Shown: positions 39,005 through 49,099 of the stretch, piece by piece
Layout of the letters: every line of letters starts with the position of its first letter
Numbering within the stretch: position 1 is the stretch's first letter
NCBI GenBank assembly: GCA_028023455.1
Contig: JAQFVV010000943.1
Span: 1 to 64,000 of the forward strand
Length of the DNA stretch: 64,000 nt
Source: Epiperipatus broadwayi
Lineage: Eukaryota > Onychophora > Udeonychophora > Euonychophora > Peripatidae
Reading direction: 5' to 3'
Position numbers and translations under genes: made by a program
The notes under the pieces: model-generated
What the model saw: the letters and a program-made list of their open reading frames with translations, nothing else
The model's database searches: none
What the model was told of the DNA's origin: nothing

Positions 39005-40322
39005 CCCCTGGGTCTCGTTTTATGCAGATTTATTTAACGCGATTTTGAAGTTACGCAATTCATGTTTCTTTGGAAGTCAAACTCCAATAATGCACTATTA
39101 CTTTAAATAATAAATTTTGCGCACTTATGTCATATTAAAAGTAATAGCACATTATTGAAATTCGACTTTCATTTAATAATTTCAATATTTTCAGTGCTTT
39201 ATAATAGTAAGATTTTATGCAATAATGAAATTAAAATCATGATTTCCACATTTTATGTACACACATTAAATTTTACAAGATTATAATGTAAATTTGTTCA
39301 AACATTGTGCATGTTAATTTTGCATTCTAAATCACATTTTGTTTTTGCTTTTTAAAAAAGTACGTAATCAATTATTAATCATTTAGTGTCCGCAAGTTTA
39401 TTTTTAAAAGGTGAGTAATAGCAGTGGCCACAATTAATTTTGACAATTAAAAATTAAAATCTGATTTTTAATTGTAATTAACAATTTAAAAATTACTTAA
39501 GGTGACCTGAAATTAATGTGATGTGAAACGAAATTTGATTTTTAAACGGAATTAAAAATTTAAAAAATTAAAGACAAAAATAAGAATTTAATTTTTAGTT
39601 GTTAGTTTTAATTAAATTTTTCCCAGCATTGTAGAAAAAGATAATGAAACAGAAGTGGAACCTGTTCCTTTCACTGCAAAAATGATTCGAGAAGATCTTC
39701 AACTTTCTAATCAGTTGTCAAATTATTTTCTTATTATTGACACTAATCATGAACGTGCTCTTAAATTCTAATGAGAGCTAAATGGTTGTATGTCTGGATA
39801 TCGCAAGTTTCATAAACAATTAATACAATCATCATCTCAAAGATTAATTACTAATTACATTGTCACCAGTAAACCATTAACACAACATGAGAGTGAAGTT
39901 GGCGCTAGTTGTATTTCCTCTTGTGAAGAATCTGATTTTTTTATCAGTTTGCAAATGAACCTGTTTATCGGCAAATAGCGATAATAATTAAAATATGTAT
40001 AAAAAATGTAAATTACTATACTGTAAATTATGCATAAAAATATATTGTTTTGAATAAAATTAAATATTATAGTTAAAAAAATTTTGTCTTGTATCAATTT
40101 TTTTTAAATTTGAAATTTTTATTAGTCATATTTAATTTCCTTATTTTATTTTTGCACGAATTTTAAAGTAATTTTATGTTGGTGCTTTTCTTTTATGCGA
40201 TTTTTGAAAAATCACAGTCCGTATCCCCCCTTTTTCAAGATAAGTTACGTCTATTTTTGTGCAATTTCTTTTGCATGTGTTTTCTGAGGAACCTATCTAT
40301 CGCATAAAATGAGACCCAGGTG
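39005..40322. mobile_element. pogo/Tigger-like DNA transposon, internally deleted (copy A)
   Basis: Terminal inverted repeats CCTGGGTCTCGTTTTATGC (39007) and its near-complement GCATAAAATGAGACCCAGG (40302-40320) are bounded by TA on both sides (39003-39004 and 40323-40324), as expected for Tc1/mariner/pogo-type insertion at TA. Length is 1,318 bp, shorter than autonomous pogo elements. A coding remnant at 39632-39978 supports the class. A smaller inverted repeat (about 39074-39170) lies inside the left end. Two relatives are at 53.5 and 59.1 kb. Confidence 0.8.
39632..39978 (+). pseudogene. pogo/Tigger-like transposase C-terminal remnant
   Basis: One plus-strand frame runs from about 39632 to TAG at 39976-39978, with a double stop (TAATGA) near 39770. 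It contains a VEPVPFTAKMIREDL stretch, then SGYRKFHKQL, then LITNYIVTSKPLTQ and an acidic/serine tail. Pogo and Tigger transposases end with a helix of this type followed by a short I-T-x-F/Y-F-like motif and a low-complexity tail. The DDE catalytic domain and CENP-B-like DNA-binding domain are absent. The transposase would have cut and pasted the element at TA sites; this copy cannot. Confidence 0.5.
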
Positions 40323-40475
40323 TATTTTTCTTCAGATTATTTAATGATGTTTTATATTCATTGTTCTTAATTTCAATTAATTTTTTCAATATCTGCCATG
40401 TTGAAATATTATTTTTAGAATGTTTTTCATTTATAAAATTAAATTAAGATAATTAAATTCAATTTATTGCATTTT

Positions 40476-40485
40476 AATAAAAAAA
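40476..40485 (+). repeat. LINE target-site duplication, left
   Basis: AATAAAAAAA, repeated exactly at 43783-43792 at the other end of the LINE. Confidence 0.75.
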
Positions 40486-43400
40486 GGCTGCAGAAAGGAG
40501 TTTGCCATTAACTGAAAGGAGACCCTTTGATTCCTCTTGGAGGCCTTAAAGGGACCGAGCAGGGCAAATTCCTAATGTCCACTCCATATGTTCTTGTCAT
40601 TGCAGCTGTTATTACTATGTGAATATTCATATAGTATACGAACATGGATGGGCTGCTCACCAACATGCATTAGCCAGCGTTGTGAGTTTATTGGCTTTTT
40701 ACCTCTGAGTTTAAGATCAAGAAACACCATGGTCTTTCTTCTCAGTGCCTGATAAGGCAGAATGAATGTTTGTGTAAATGATAAATATTTTTCCAATACA
40801 TATATACAATTATGACAGACAAAAATAAAGCATGGCCCTTATTCCCAGGAGGCTGTAAAGTCACCAACCAAGGCAGCGGTTGGTGGCCGAAGGTGGAGGG
40901 TGCTAAGAATCCCCTGATTGCAGACCCAGGCTGCCATTTGATGATGACTTTTTATTTAGGTACTTACAACTGCAGATCACTTTCAAGTGAAGGAAGATTG
41001 CAAGAATTAGAAGAAGAACTGTCTTATATTAAATGGGACATTATTGGACTTTGTGAAGTGAGAAGAAAAGGAGAAGAAACAATTGATTTAAAAAGTGGAC
41101 ATATACTCTATTATAAAGGCACACATATTAGAAATACAAGTGGAGTAGGATTCATTATAAATAAAAAGTGGAAGAAAAATATTGTGGAGATTGATGGTGT
41201 ATCGGACAGAGTGGCAAGATTTGTTATACAACTTAATAGCAGATACCAAATGCAGATAATTCAGGTTTATGCCCCAACAAGCTCTCATAGTGATGAAGTA
41301 GTAGAAGATTTTTATATGGATGTACAAAAGGCTTTTGATCAGAGTAAACAACATTTTAAAATTGTTATGGGAGACTTTAATGCTAGAATTGGTAGACAAA
41401 TGAAAGATGAAATTGCTGTAGGTAATTTTGGTTATGGTAATAGAAATGAGAGAGGACATAGACTTGTGGAATTTGCAGAAAAAGAAAAACTTTATATTAT
41501 GAATTCATTTTTTGAGAAAAATGTTAAAAGGAAATGGACATGGAAGCATCCAAATGAAGGTACAGCAGAATTGGATTATATTTTGACTAACAGAAAATAC
41601 ATATTTCAAGATTGTAATGTTCTTAATAAATTTAACACAGGAAGTGATCATCGATTAGTAAGGTGTAAGTTACATGTTAATGTAAAACTAGAGAGACAAA
41701 AATTATTAAGAAAAACAATATTTATAGTTGATATTCCTAATCTTCAGAAACATTCTAATGAATTTAAATTGGAACTTACAAATAGGTTTCAACTGTTAGG
41801 AGATTTTGAACATGATTCAGATTTGAATGAAATTAATATGAAAATAACTGATACACTTTTAAAAACTGCAACAAAGATAGCTGGTAGAAAAAAGCAGCAA
41901 TTGACTAATAAAATTTCTACTGAGACTAGAGAATTTATGAAGAAAAGAAGGAATATGAAGATATACAAAAATGATGTATTAAAAAGAATTGAATATCTCG
42001 AATTTTGTAAAATGGTACGGAAAAGAGTTGAAAATGATATAAGAAAGTATAACTGTGAAATAGCAAGGAAAGCTGTGGAAGAAAATAAAAGTCTCAAAAA
42101 TGTTAAACAACATTTTGGTATTGGTAGGAAATTTATATCTGCAATAAGAAAAAAAGATGGAATTATTACTAAAAAGAGAGATGACATCATGAAATTGGTA
42201 GAAGATTTTTATCAAGAATTATATAGTAATAAAGAACAAGTACCTCCTATATCTATTACATCTTCCGAATTGCCCAGAATTTTAAATGAAGAAGTGAGAC
42301 ATGCAATTAAGTGTATGAAGAAAGGAAAGGCTCCAGGAAATGATGGAATTATAATTGATATATTAAAAGAAGCAGGTGAAGAAATAGAAACAATTTTAGC
42401 AAAGTTATATACCAAATGTCTAAATGATAAAGATGTACCGGAAGATTGGAAGAATGCAGTAATAATATTAATATTTAAAAAAGGTGATAAAGAAGATATT
42501 AGAAATTACAGACCTATCAGCCTTTTATCAGTTTTATATAAAATTTTTACCAAGATAATTACAACTCGTCTACAGAGAACTTTGGATTTCCACAAACCAA
42601 GAGAACAAGCTGGATTTAAAAGTGGTTTTAGTACAATAGATCATATCCAGGTATTGAGAGAAGTCATAGAAAGGACAAATGAATATGAGTTGTCATTATG
42701 TTTTGGATTTGTAGATTATGAAAAGGCATTCAATTCTATACACATTTCTTCAGTGATTAAAGCATTGGATCCTTAAGGTATAGATCCAGGATATTGTCAT
42801 ATTTTAAAGAATATTTATAAAAATGCAACAGCAACAATTAGATTACATAATGATACTGGAAAAATCAACATTGAGAAAGGTGTAAGACAAGGTGACTCCA
42901 TATCTCCACAAAACTCTCTACAGCAGTGCTGCAAGAAGTATTTTGTGGATTAAAATGGGAAACTAAAGGAGTGAAAGTAAATGGAGAATATTTAAGTCAT
43001 TTAGATTTCACAGATGATGTAGTTGTTTTTGCAAATAATGCTTCAGAGCTGCAGGAAATGTTGCAGGAGTTAGCAGATGAAAGTAGAAAAGTAGGACTAA
43101 AGATAAATGTTAAAAAGACTAAAGTAATGTTTAATCGATTTGCTCAAAATATGAAAATAAAGATTGATTATGAAGAATTAGAAGAAGTTAACAGTTACAA
43201 ATACCTTGGTCAGATTATTAATACAGATGGAAACATAATGGAGGAAATTAATCATAGAATTAAACTTGGTTGGAGTGCTTTTGGTAGAAATAACTTGATA
43301 CTAAAAGGAAATATGCCTATGTGTTTGAAAAGGATGGTTTTTAACAAATGTGTTTTACCAGTTCTTACTTATGGATCTGAGACTTGGACACTTAATAGAA

Positions 43401-43782
43401 GAGCAATACAGAGACTTCAGACCACTCAAAGGAGTATGGAGAGATGTATGTTGGGAGTAACAAGAAGAGATCGAAAACGCAATGTATGGGTAAGACAACA
43501 AACAGGTGTTACTGACCTTATTGAAAAAATTAAAAGATTGAAATGGAGTTGGGCTGGACATATTGCTAGAAGAGATGATAATAGATGGACAATTGAAATT
43601 TTAAACTGGATTCCAAGAGATTGTAAAAGACCCAGAAAGAGACTACATGTGAGATGGATGGATGAAATAAGAAAATGTGCAGGGGTGTTGTGGAGAAGAG
43701 AAGCTAAAGATCGGAGAACATGGATTAAACTTGGAGAGACCTTCATTCTGCAGTGGATTGATAATGGTTGATGATGATGATG
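40486..43782 (+). mobile_element. Full-length RTE-type LINE (copy 1)
   Basis: A 3,297-bp element with a 326-bp 5' region, a single long endonuclease-reverse transcriptase reading region (40812-43771) and a short 3' end made of TGATGATGATGATGA. A trinucleotide tail directly after the stop codon, instead of a poly-A tail, is characteristic of the RTE clade. It is flanked by an exact 10-bp duplication (40476-40485 and 43783-43792), so both ends are the true insertion ends. The very low level of damage points to recent insertion. Confidence 0.9.
40812..43771 (+). pseudogene. RTE LINE endonuclease-reverse transcriptase, nearly intact
   Basis: It begins at ATG 40812. The first frame is 654 codons to TAA 42774-42776, then the same frame continues to about 42910 where a small indel near TCTCCACAAAACTC shifts it to the frame ending at TGA 43769-43771. 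Visible domains: APE-like endonuclease (residues about 45-285) with LCEVRRK (catalytic E), VYAPTSSHSD, GDFNARIG and GSDHRLV (catalytic D-H). Reverse transcriptase: the KAPGNDGI region (about 505), NYRPISLL, motif A FVDYEKAFNSI, motif B GVRQGDSISP, motif C LDFTDDVVVFAN. C-terminus: RWMDEIRKCAG...RRTWIKLGETF, typical of RTE. The protein nicks target DNA and copies its own RNA. One stop and one frameshift make this copy defective unless they are sequence errors. Confidence 0.92.
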
Positions 43783-43792
43783 AATAAAAAAA
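43783..43792 (+). repeat. LINE target-site duplication, right
   Basis: Exact match to 40476-40485, directly after the TGATGA tail. Confidence 0.75.
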
Positions 43793-43799
43793 TATTATA

Positions 43800-44440
43800 C
43801 AGAAATAAAAACTGCCCAAATGTCCCAATAAAATATTCCAAACTGGTAGTAAGTAAGTTGAAACAGTAAGATTCGTATTCGAATCTTAAGTTTCACCTTT
43901 TTCTGTCATCTCTCACTGACCGGTCTATCCCGCCCAAATTTAAACTTTTTGGTATCGAATTGTGTGTGTAGCAATCTTAGAAATGTATAAATATGTGTAG
44001 AATTCAGCATAAACACGCACACATTTCGATCTCAAATTAAACGCAATAAATAGGGATAAAATAATATAATTTAGATTTCTTTTAGTTATATAATTTTGTA
44101 TAATTTTAATCATTTTTTTGGATTATAAAGTTCGTATTTTTGCTTTGTTTAAATTTCGTTTAATAATAATTCTAAAAATATCTGATGTAATATTTAATTA
44201 AAAGTTAAAATAATCTTATGTTCCTTTTTGTTTTGAAATTTAAAAGCATCGTTGAGTGTATATAATAGATTAATTAAAAAATTCCCAAAATTAATTAGTA
44301 AATGTAAAATGTAAACAATAGAACAGCGCTTTCTTTAATTAAAACAACAAAATGCATTGATTATCCTCAGGGCAGATTAAGTAGAACCTAAAAATATCTT
44401 AACAAAATGTGAAAGATCAGATAAAAAAGAGGCCTCTTAG
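43800..44440. other. Gene-free stretch
   Basis: It contains a short palindrome AAGATTCGTATTCGAATCTT (43868-43887). Nothing else recognised. Confidence 0.55.
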
Positions 44441-44544
44441 ACTTGCTGGAGACATTCACTAAACTTTAGCTTTGCTCTCGATCACGAGAGTCTCCAAAAA
44501 TATAAAAATGATTTGTTCCGCCAAGGTATACCGGAAAGCACCTA

Positions 44545-44622
44545 GATTATTCTCCATCGAAGATGCCTCGGATCTAACTTTCCATTGCCCATCATAAATT
44601 CACCATGAAGATCTGCGCCTGA
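44545..44622 (-). other. Candidate minus-strand exon (unidentified)
   Basis: On the minus strand a pyrimidine-rich TTTTTATTTATTTCAG acceptor (ending near 44623) is followed by an open segment reading ADLHGEFMMGNGKLDPRHL, then W-R-I-I and a stop near 44545. Base composition is clearly richer in GC than the flanks. I do not recognise the protein. It may be a terminal exon linked to the other minus-strand islands at 45.33-45.61 and 46.13-46.36 kb. Confidence 0.25.
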
Positions 44623-45328
44623 AATAAATAAAAAGCTCTCTGTGAAATAAATGAAATATCAAATACAAGAAAGAATTGCCACTCATGAACTTTTTGCTGC
44701 TAAACTCATTGAATAAGTAAACTTCTTATAAAACAGGTACCTGTCTGTGTTCAAACTCTAGAGTACTCTAATAATATGCTATAGCTCTTCTTCATACTAC
44801 TTATTTAAATTATAAAATGTAAAACTACCATATGTATAACTAAAACTGAATAATTAATTTAATATGTTAATTTCTCTAATAATCTAGCTTACCTCACTCT
44901 GTCTTTCTTGGGTGTGTATTTCTCAAATCTACATTCTATCTATAGTTATTATTTACTTATTGCATGCTCATAATTATTTCAATTTTCAAAGTTTAAATCT
45001 AGGATCGCTTAAAACAATGAATGCATGTCAAATTTTCATTAATATTTACTTTCTTTAATAACTTAACTTTCATATAAACCGACACGCATTCAATGCTTCA
45101 TTTATTGTAATGCAGGGTCTACTACTTCGCAAATGGCTGATGTATTAGTTATAATAATTCCCAATTTATATATGTTTGGTATTTATTAAATCATCATGAA
45201 TAATTCCATAGAATTACATTTCTTTGAGAGTCACCAACGTTCTTTAGTAAATGTTGATAATGTCGGGCCGAATTAGAAATCTATTTAAATCTTATCATAA
45301 TCGTTTATACTTATACATGTGTTACATT

Positions 45329-45621
45329 TTAAAGATGTGATGATCTATTCTGCCATAAATATTCTGGATTCTTCAGGGTTGAAATTAACCCCCGTCGTCC
45401 TACGCAAGTGGATATAATAAATGCTCCCGTAGGATTTGACGTGTCATGCAGCCAGCCGGCAAATTGCAAGACATACCGCTTGTCCCTGGTTATGCTTATG
45501 TGACACCTTACTTCGTCGGGCCATGGCAGAGACCAGCCCAACATCCTTATAAACTCATTCATGGCATTGCTGTTTCGATATACTGCCATTCCATATCGCC
45601 TTTCTAAAGCGTACCACGTGT
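45329..45621 (-). other. GC-rich island with minus-strand open frame (unidentified)
   Basis: Open on the minus strand from after a TAA at about 45623 to TGA-side stop at 45329. The ATG at 45587-45589 starts an 86-codon frame including NAMNEFIRMLGWSLPWPDE, RYVLQFAGWLHDTSNPTGAF and a C-terminal STLKNPEYLW segment. The frame is also open upstream of that ATG (N-T-W-Y-A-L-E-R-R-Y-G). GC is near 47% by eye against under 30% around it, which favours coding or a transferred/repeat segment. No domain recognised. A donor-like GTAGGA lies after the STC codons near 45407. Confidence 0.35.
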
Positions 45622-46133
45622 TCCTTTACTTAGTTTTATTATTCTAAACATATCACTCCGCCTCTGCATTATCTGCATAATTCACTCTCAAATAAATGTT
45701 TGCCCTTTCTTATAAATAAATATTTTAATTAAATAAATATATGTCTGCCATTGCTCTTATAACCCATACTTTAGACTCTTGCATTGCAAAGGTATAAATT
45801 CCCCAAGGCATGCATTAGAAATACTTACTTGAGAATTTTAGGTAGCTAGATTACGCCTTCAAATAAATGTATTCCTTTTGTAAACATTACAGTATCGGAA
45901 ATACCGCTACTGAAATCCTCAATATAAAATAATGTCTAAATACATAAATGTATTCTTTAAAATATAATCATGTTGCAAATCCCGCTACTGAAGCTGTTAG
46001 TCCATAAAATATTATTAGATTGTTTTATTAAAATGTATTAATAAATAATTTTAAACTATATGTCTGCATTTACGTTTCATTTATTCGATACCCATTCTAT
46101 ATAATATTTCCTCGATTATGTAAATATAAATGT

Positions 46134-46355
46134 TTAATTAATATTAGTTTGGTTATTGGCTAACTCGAGAATAAAATCATTAGTCTCTTGCATATTCCTG
46201 ACCACCGTGCCTAAGGAAATATTTACTAATGTCGCATCAGATGCATTGTTTCGTGGATTGTATTGTGGAACCGATAAACTATGTTCGAACTCAGTACCAT
46301 GGGTGGCTTCGCTACTCGATGGTGCTGCTGTTCTGTATGGTGATCGAATTCTGCA
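46134..46355 (-). other. GC-rich island with minus-strand open frame (unidentified)
   Basis: The minus strand is open for 74 codons with no ATG at its start (hence possibly an internal exon). It reads a serine/threonine/asparagine-rich segment (TAAPSSSEATHGTEFEHSL) followed by a helix-like DATLVNISLGTVVRNMQE segment. A 75-codon plus-strand frame overlaps at 46156-46383. I prefer neither strongly. Raised GC makes this a candidate exon. Confidence 0.3.
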
Positions 46356-46389
46356 CTATGTTTACGAGTCACACGTTTTCTGACCGTTA

Positions 46390-48030
46390 TAAAGTGTTAT
46401 TTTAAATAACTCACACAAGACAATCTCTCTGTACTATTAACATAAGGTTAATGATTAATTCTTGTGCAATCAATTGTTTTATTTTTATATTCATATGTGA
46501 AAATATTTAGCAAGTCTATACATGTAAGTCTGAATGTATATTCATTTCAGGACAAAGATTGATAATGAAACTATATGTTTATTAGTCATATAGAAATGAA
46601 ATGTGTTTATGTTAAGAAAAGAAGAGATTTAATAATAGTTATTGGGGTAAAACTGATATCACTTAGATTTAAAAAAAAGTTTATCAACTTAAAGTTTTAT
46701 AAATAATATGAATAGATTGAAAATTATACTATAAAACTTATTTTTGTTAATATTTAATTAATGTAATATTTTAAAATTAAGTATAACATACATAAAATGT
46801 CATTTGAAATAGTAATAAATATAAACCAGTCATTTGAAATATTTTGAGGTTAATTTAAATAAAATGTGAAATGTTTCATTTTGAAGTTAAATAATAACAA
46901 AATTACAGTAATCATATGAAATTGAGATTTCTGAATCGATCTTCTATCAGAAATAAAATATACATTTGGATGCGAGAATTTCTAATATAAAAATAGGAAT
47001 ACTCATATATTTGATGATTAATAATTGATATCTAACTATATTATTGTGGGTCTAATTATTACTTGCTAAAAATATAATAAAACACTATTGACACTAAAAA
47101 TTATAAAAGGTTTTATACTGACCTAAGATTTAGAATGAAATAATTAATAAGATCATATTAGTATGATTGAATGCAGAATAAGATTAAAATGGAAAAATAT
47201 GAATATAATCATGTTCTCTATGCACATACATCTGTGAAATATTCTCAGATCAAAGGTGTATGCTCCTAGATTTAAAAAAAGTTCATTTCAAATATACGAG
47301 TCAAAAGCATGTTATAACTTACATGTGAATAAATGAAATTATATTCCAGTACATATATTCCATATGAAAGCATGTTAAACTTTGGTAAATGGTTATACTC
47401 ATTAATACTATCAACTTCTACCATTACCCATGGAATTGTATATAAAATAATACTTTCCTATATCAATTATTTGTTCCTATATAATTAAGTATATTTAAAA
47501 TGTCTACATTAATATTACAATTTTCATATTAGTTTATTTCTCAAAGTAAATCCAAGTAAGTACACAATTTTAGTAACCCTGGAAACACTAAATAGCTAAT
47601 TAAATGTAATAAACATTACTGAAATATCAGTATGATATGAGTTGTTATTTTCATTTATATTTGAACATAAGTTATGATTTGTTTTCATTTTATTAATGAT
47701 TTGTGTTTTTTTCCAAAATCTATTAAAAATGATAACTTAGTGTTCTGTATTATAAAATAAAGAAATACAAAAATTACATTTCCATAATAAAATACTTGAA
47801 ATATGATTAATTAGGTTATGGATGATGCCTGATTTTGTTATTATACATAAAATCTAGAGGTTAGCAAAAAGCGATCTGTTTTTATTGGCTAAAAATAACA
47901 ATTTGGGTGTTAACATTTGTGACATTTTATAGTCTTTTTCTTACTAAAGTGCTATCTAGAGTAACGATGTAATATTTGAAATTTAGATTTTCGGCTCACA
48001 TTATTGCTTCATATATATATACTGTTTTAA
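46390..48030. other. Gene-free AT-rich stretch upstream of the receptor
   Basis: No gene or repeat recognised. It would hold the 5' flank or a 5' intron of the receptor gene at 48.07 kb. Confidence 0.5.
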
Positions 48031-48034
48031 TTAC
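48021..48034 (+). promoter_or_regulatory. Splice-acceptor-like site upstream of the receptor ATG
   Basis: ACTGTTTTAATTACAG ends about 35 bases before the receptor start codon. This would fit a 5' untranslated exon further upstream joined to a single coding exon. Confidence 0.35.
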
Positions 48035-48069
48035 AGATTTTCGGGCAAATCAACTTTGTATTGATTACT

Positions 48070-49045
48070 ATGTTCAAGAATTGCTCATTTAATAACTCCC
48101 ATAATCCTCTTGTTTTTACTTCCTATCCTTTTTCTATTGCGATTATTTGCTATCTACTACCCATTGCTTGTGGAATTGGAATTACTGGCAATTTTATGAA
48201 CGTTGTCGTATTTAGAAAAATGCAAATACACTGGCAGATGAAAAAGTTATTTATTCTTAATTCTGCTTGTGATTTATGTTATCTGTGTGCTGCTTTGCCT
48301 TTAGTATATTATGCATTATTATCGTTATGCTAACATAATACTTGAAATTTACATGAGTAAAATATACCCTGTTATTTCTGTTGCTTTACACGGATTTAGC
48401 ATTCATTTAATTCTAATAGTAGCAATTCTCCGCTTTTTATCTGTATTTTACCCGTTCGTTTACAAGTCTTGGATCGCTTCTAATCGAATAAACGTAATTT
48501 TTGGAATGATTTTTTTTATATGTCTTGCGTTTAACGCGCATTATGGAGGTTGTTATCATTTTATTTCAACGTGTTTCAATGGTCAAGAGATGAACATAAT
48601 TAGTTTAGATTTCAGAGTATTTGTTTCCCCTATTCATATCATATTCAACATTTTGCATGGTGTATTTCTATTTAGCCTACCTTTATTACTGGCGTTCATT
48701 TTAAATCTTTTGATTACTATCAAAAATTATAAAATCCAAGTGAAAAGATCTCAGTTGAAAAAGAAAAGTAATAAATGTTATTATGATGAAGCAAAGGCTA
48801 TATTTATTTTACTAAATGCAATGGTGGGTATTCATATAGTTGCCGCATTAGTGACTATAATTTCAATTAATTTATACATTTTTATGTTTTTCTGGGCCCC
48901 TGCATTACGTTTTCGCTATTCTTATTGTTTAATTATCGCTTTGCAAGCAGAATTTTTTACTTTTGTTTTACCATGTTATGTTTATATTTTAACACTAAAA
49001 GAATTCCGCTCTCTTGCCCTGGAATTTGTTAATATAAAATGTTGA
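48070..49045 (+). CDS. Class A G-protein-coupled receptor, FMRFamide-receptor-like, one frameshift
   Basis: The start is ATG 48070 (an upstream TTG is not a plausible start). N-terminal NCS and NNS glycosylation sequons precede TM1 with GITGNFMNVV (GN motif). TM2 carries N-S-A-C-D-L (conserved Asp). TM3 is followed by ILRFLSVFYPF in place of the D/E-R-Y motif, which is the FMRFamide-receptor-like pattern with the acidic residue lost. TM5 has FSLPLLLAF. TM6 lacks the usual C-W-x-P. TM7 ends LPCYVYIL in place of N-P-x-x-Y. The reading frame changes once between 48311 and 48333 (frame 1 stops at 48331-48333; frame 2 continues to TGA 49043-49045). All seven helices survive, so this is either a young pseudogene, a sequence error or a diverged receptor. 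Peptide ligands are usual for the group; the ligand here is unknown. Confidence 0.78.
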
Positions 49046-49075
49046 TTTAATTTTTAATCACATGCCCAAAAGCAG

Positions 49076-49081
49076 AATAAA
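49076..49081 (+). terminator. Polyadenylation signal of the receptor gene
   Basis: AATAAA 31 bases after the receptor stop codon. Confidence 0.6.
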
Positions 49082-49099
49082 CAATATATACACATTTTT

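Noticed and set aside
41088-43828. Minus-strand frames of 60-133 codons opposite the LINE
   Set aside because: They are shadows of the plus-strand RTE coding region.
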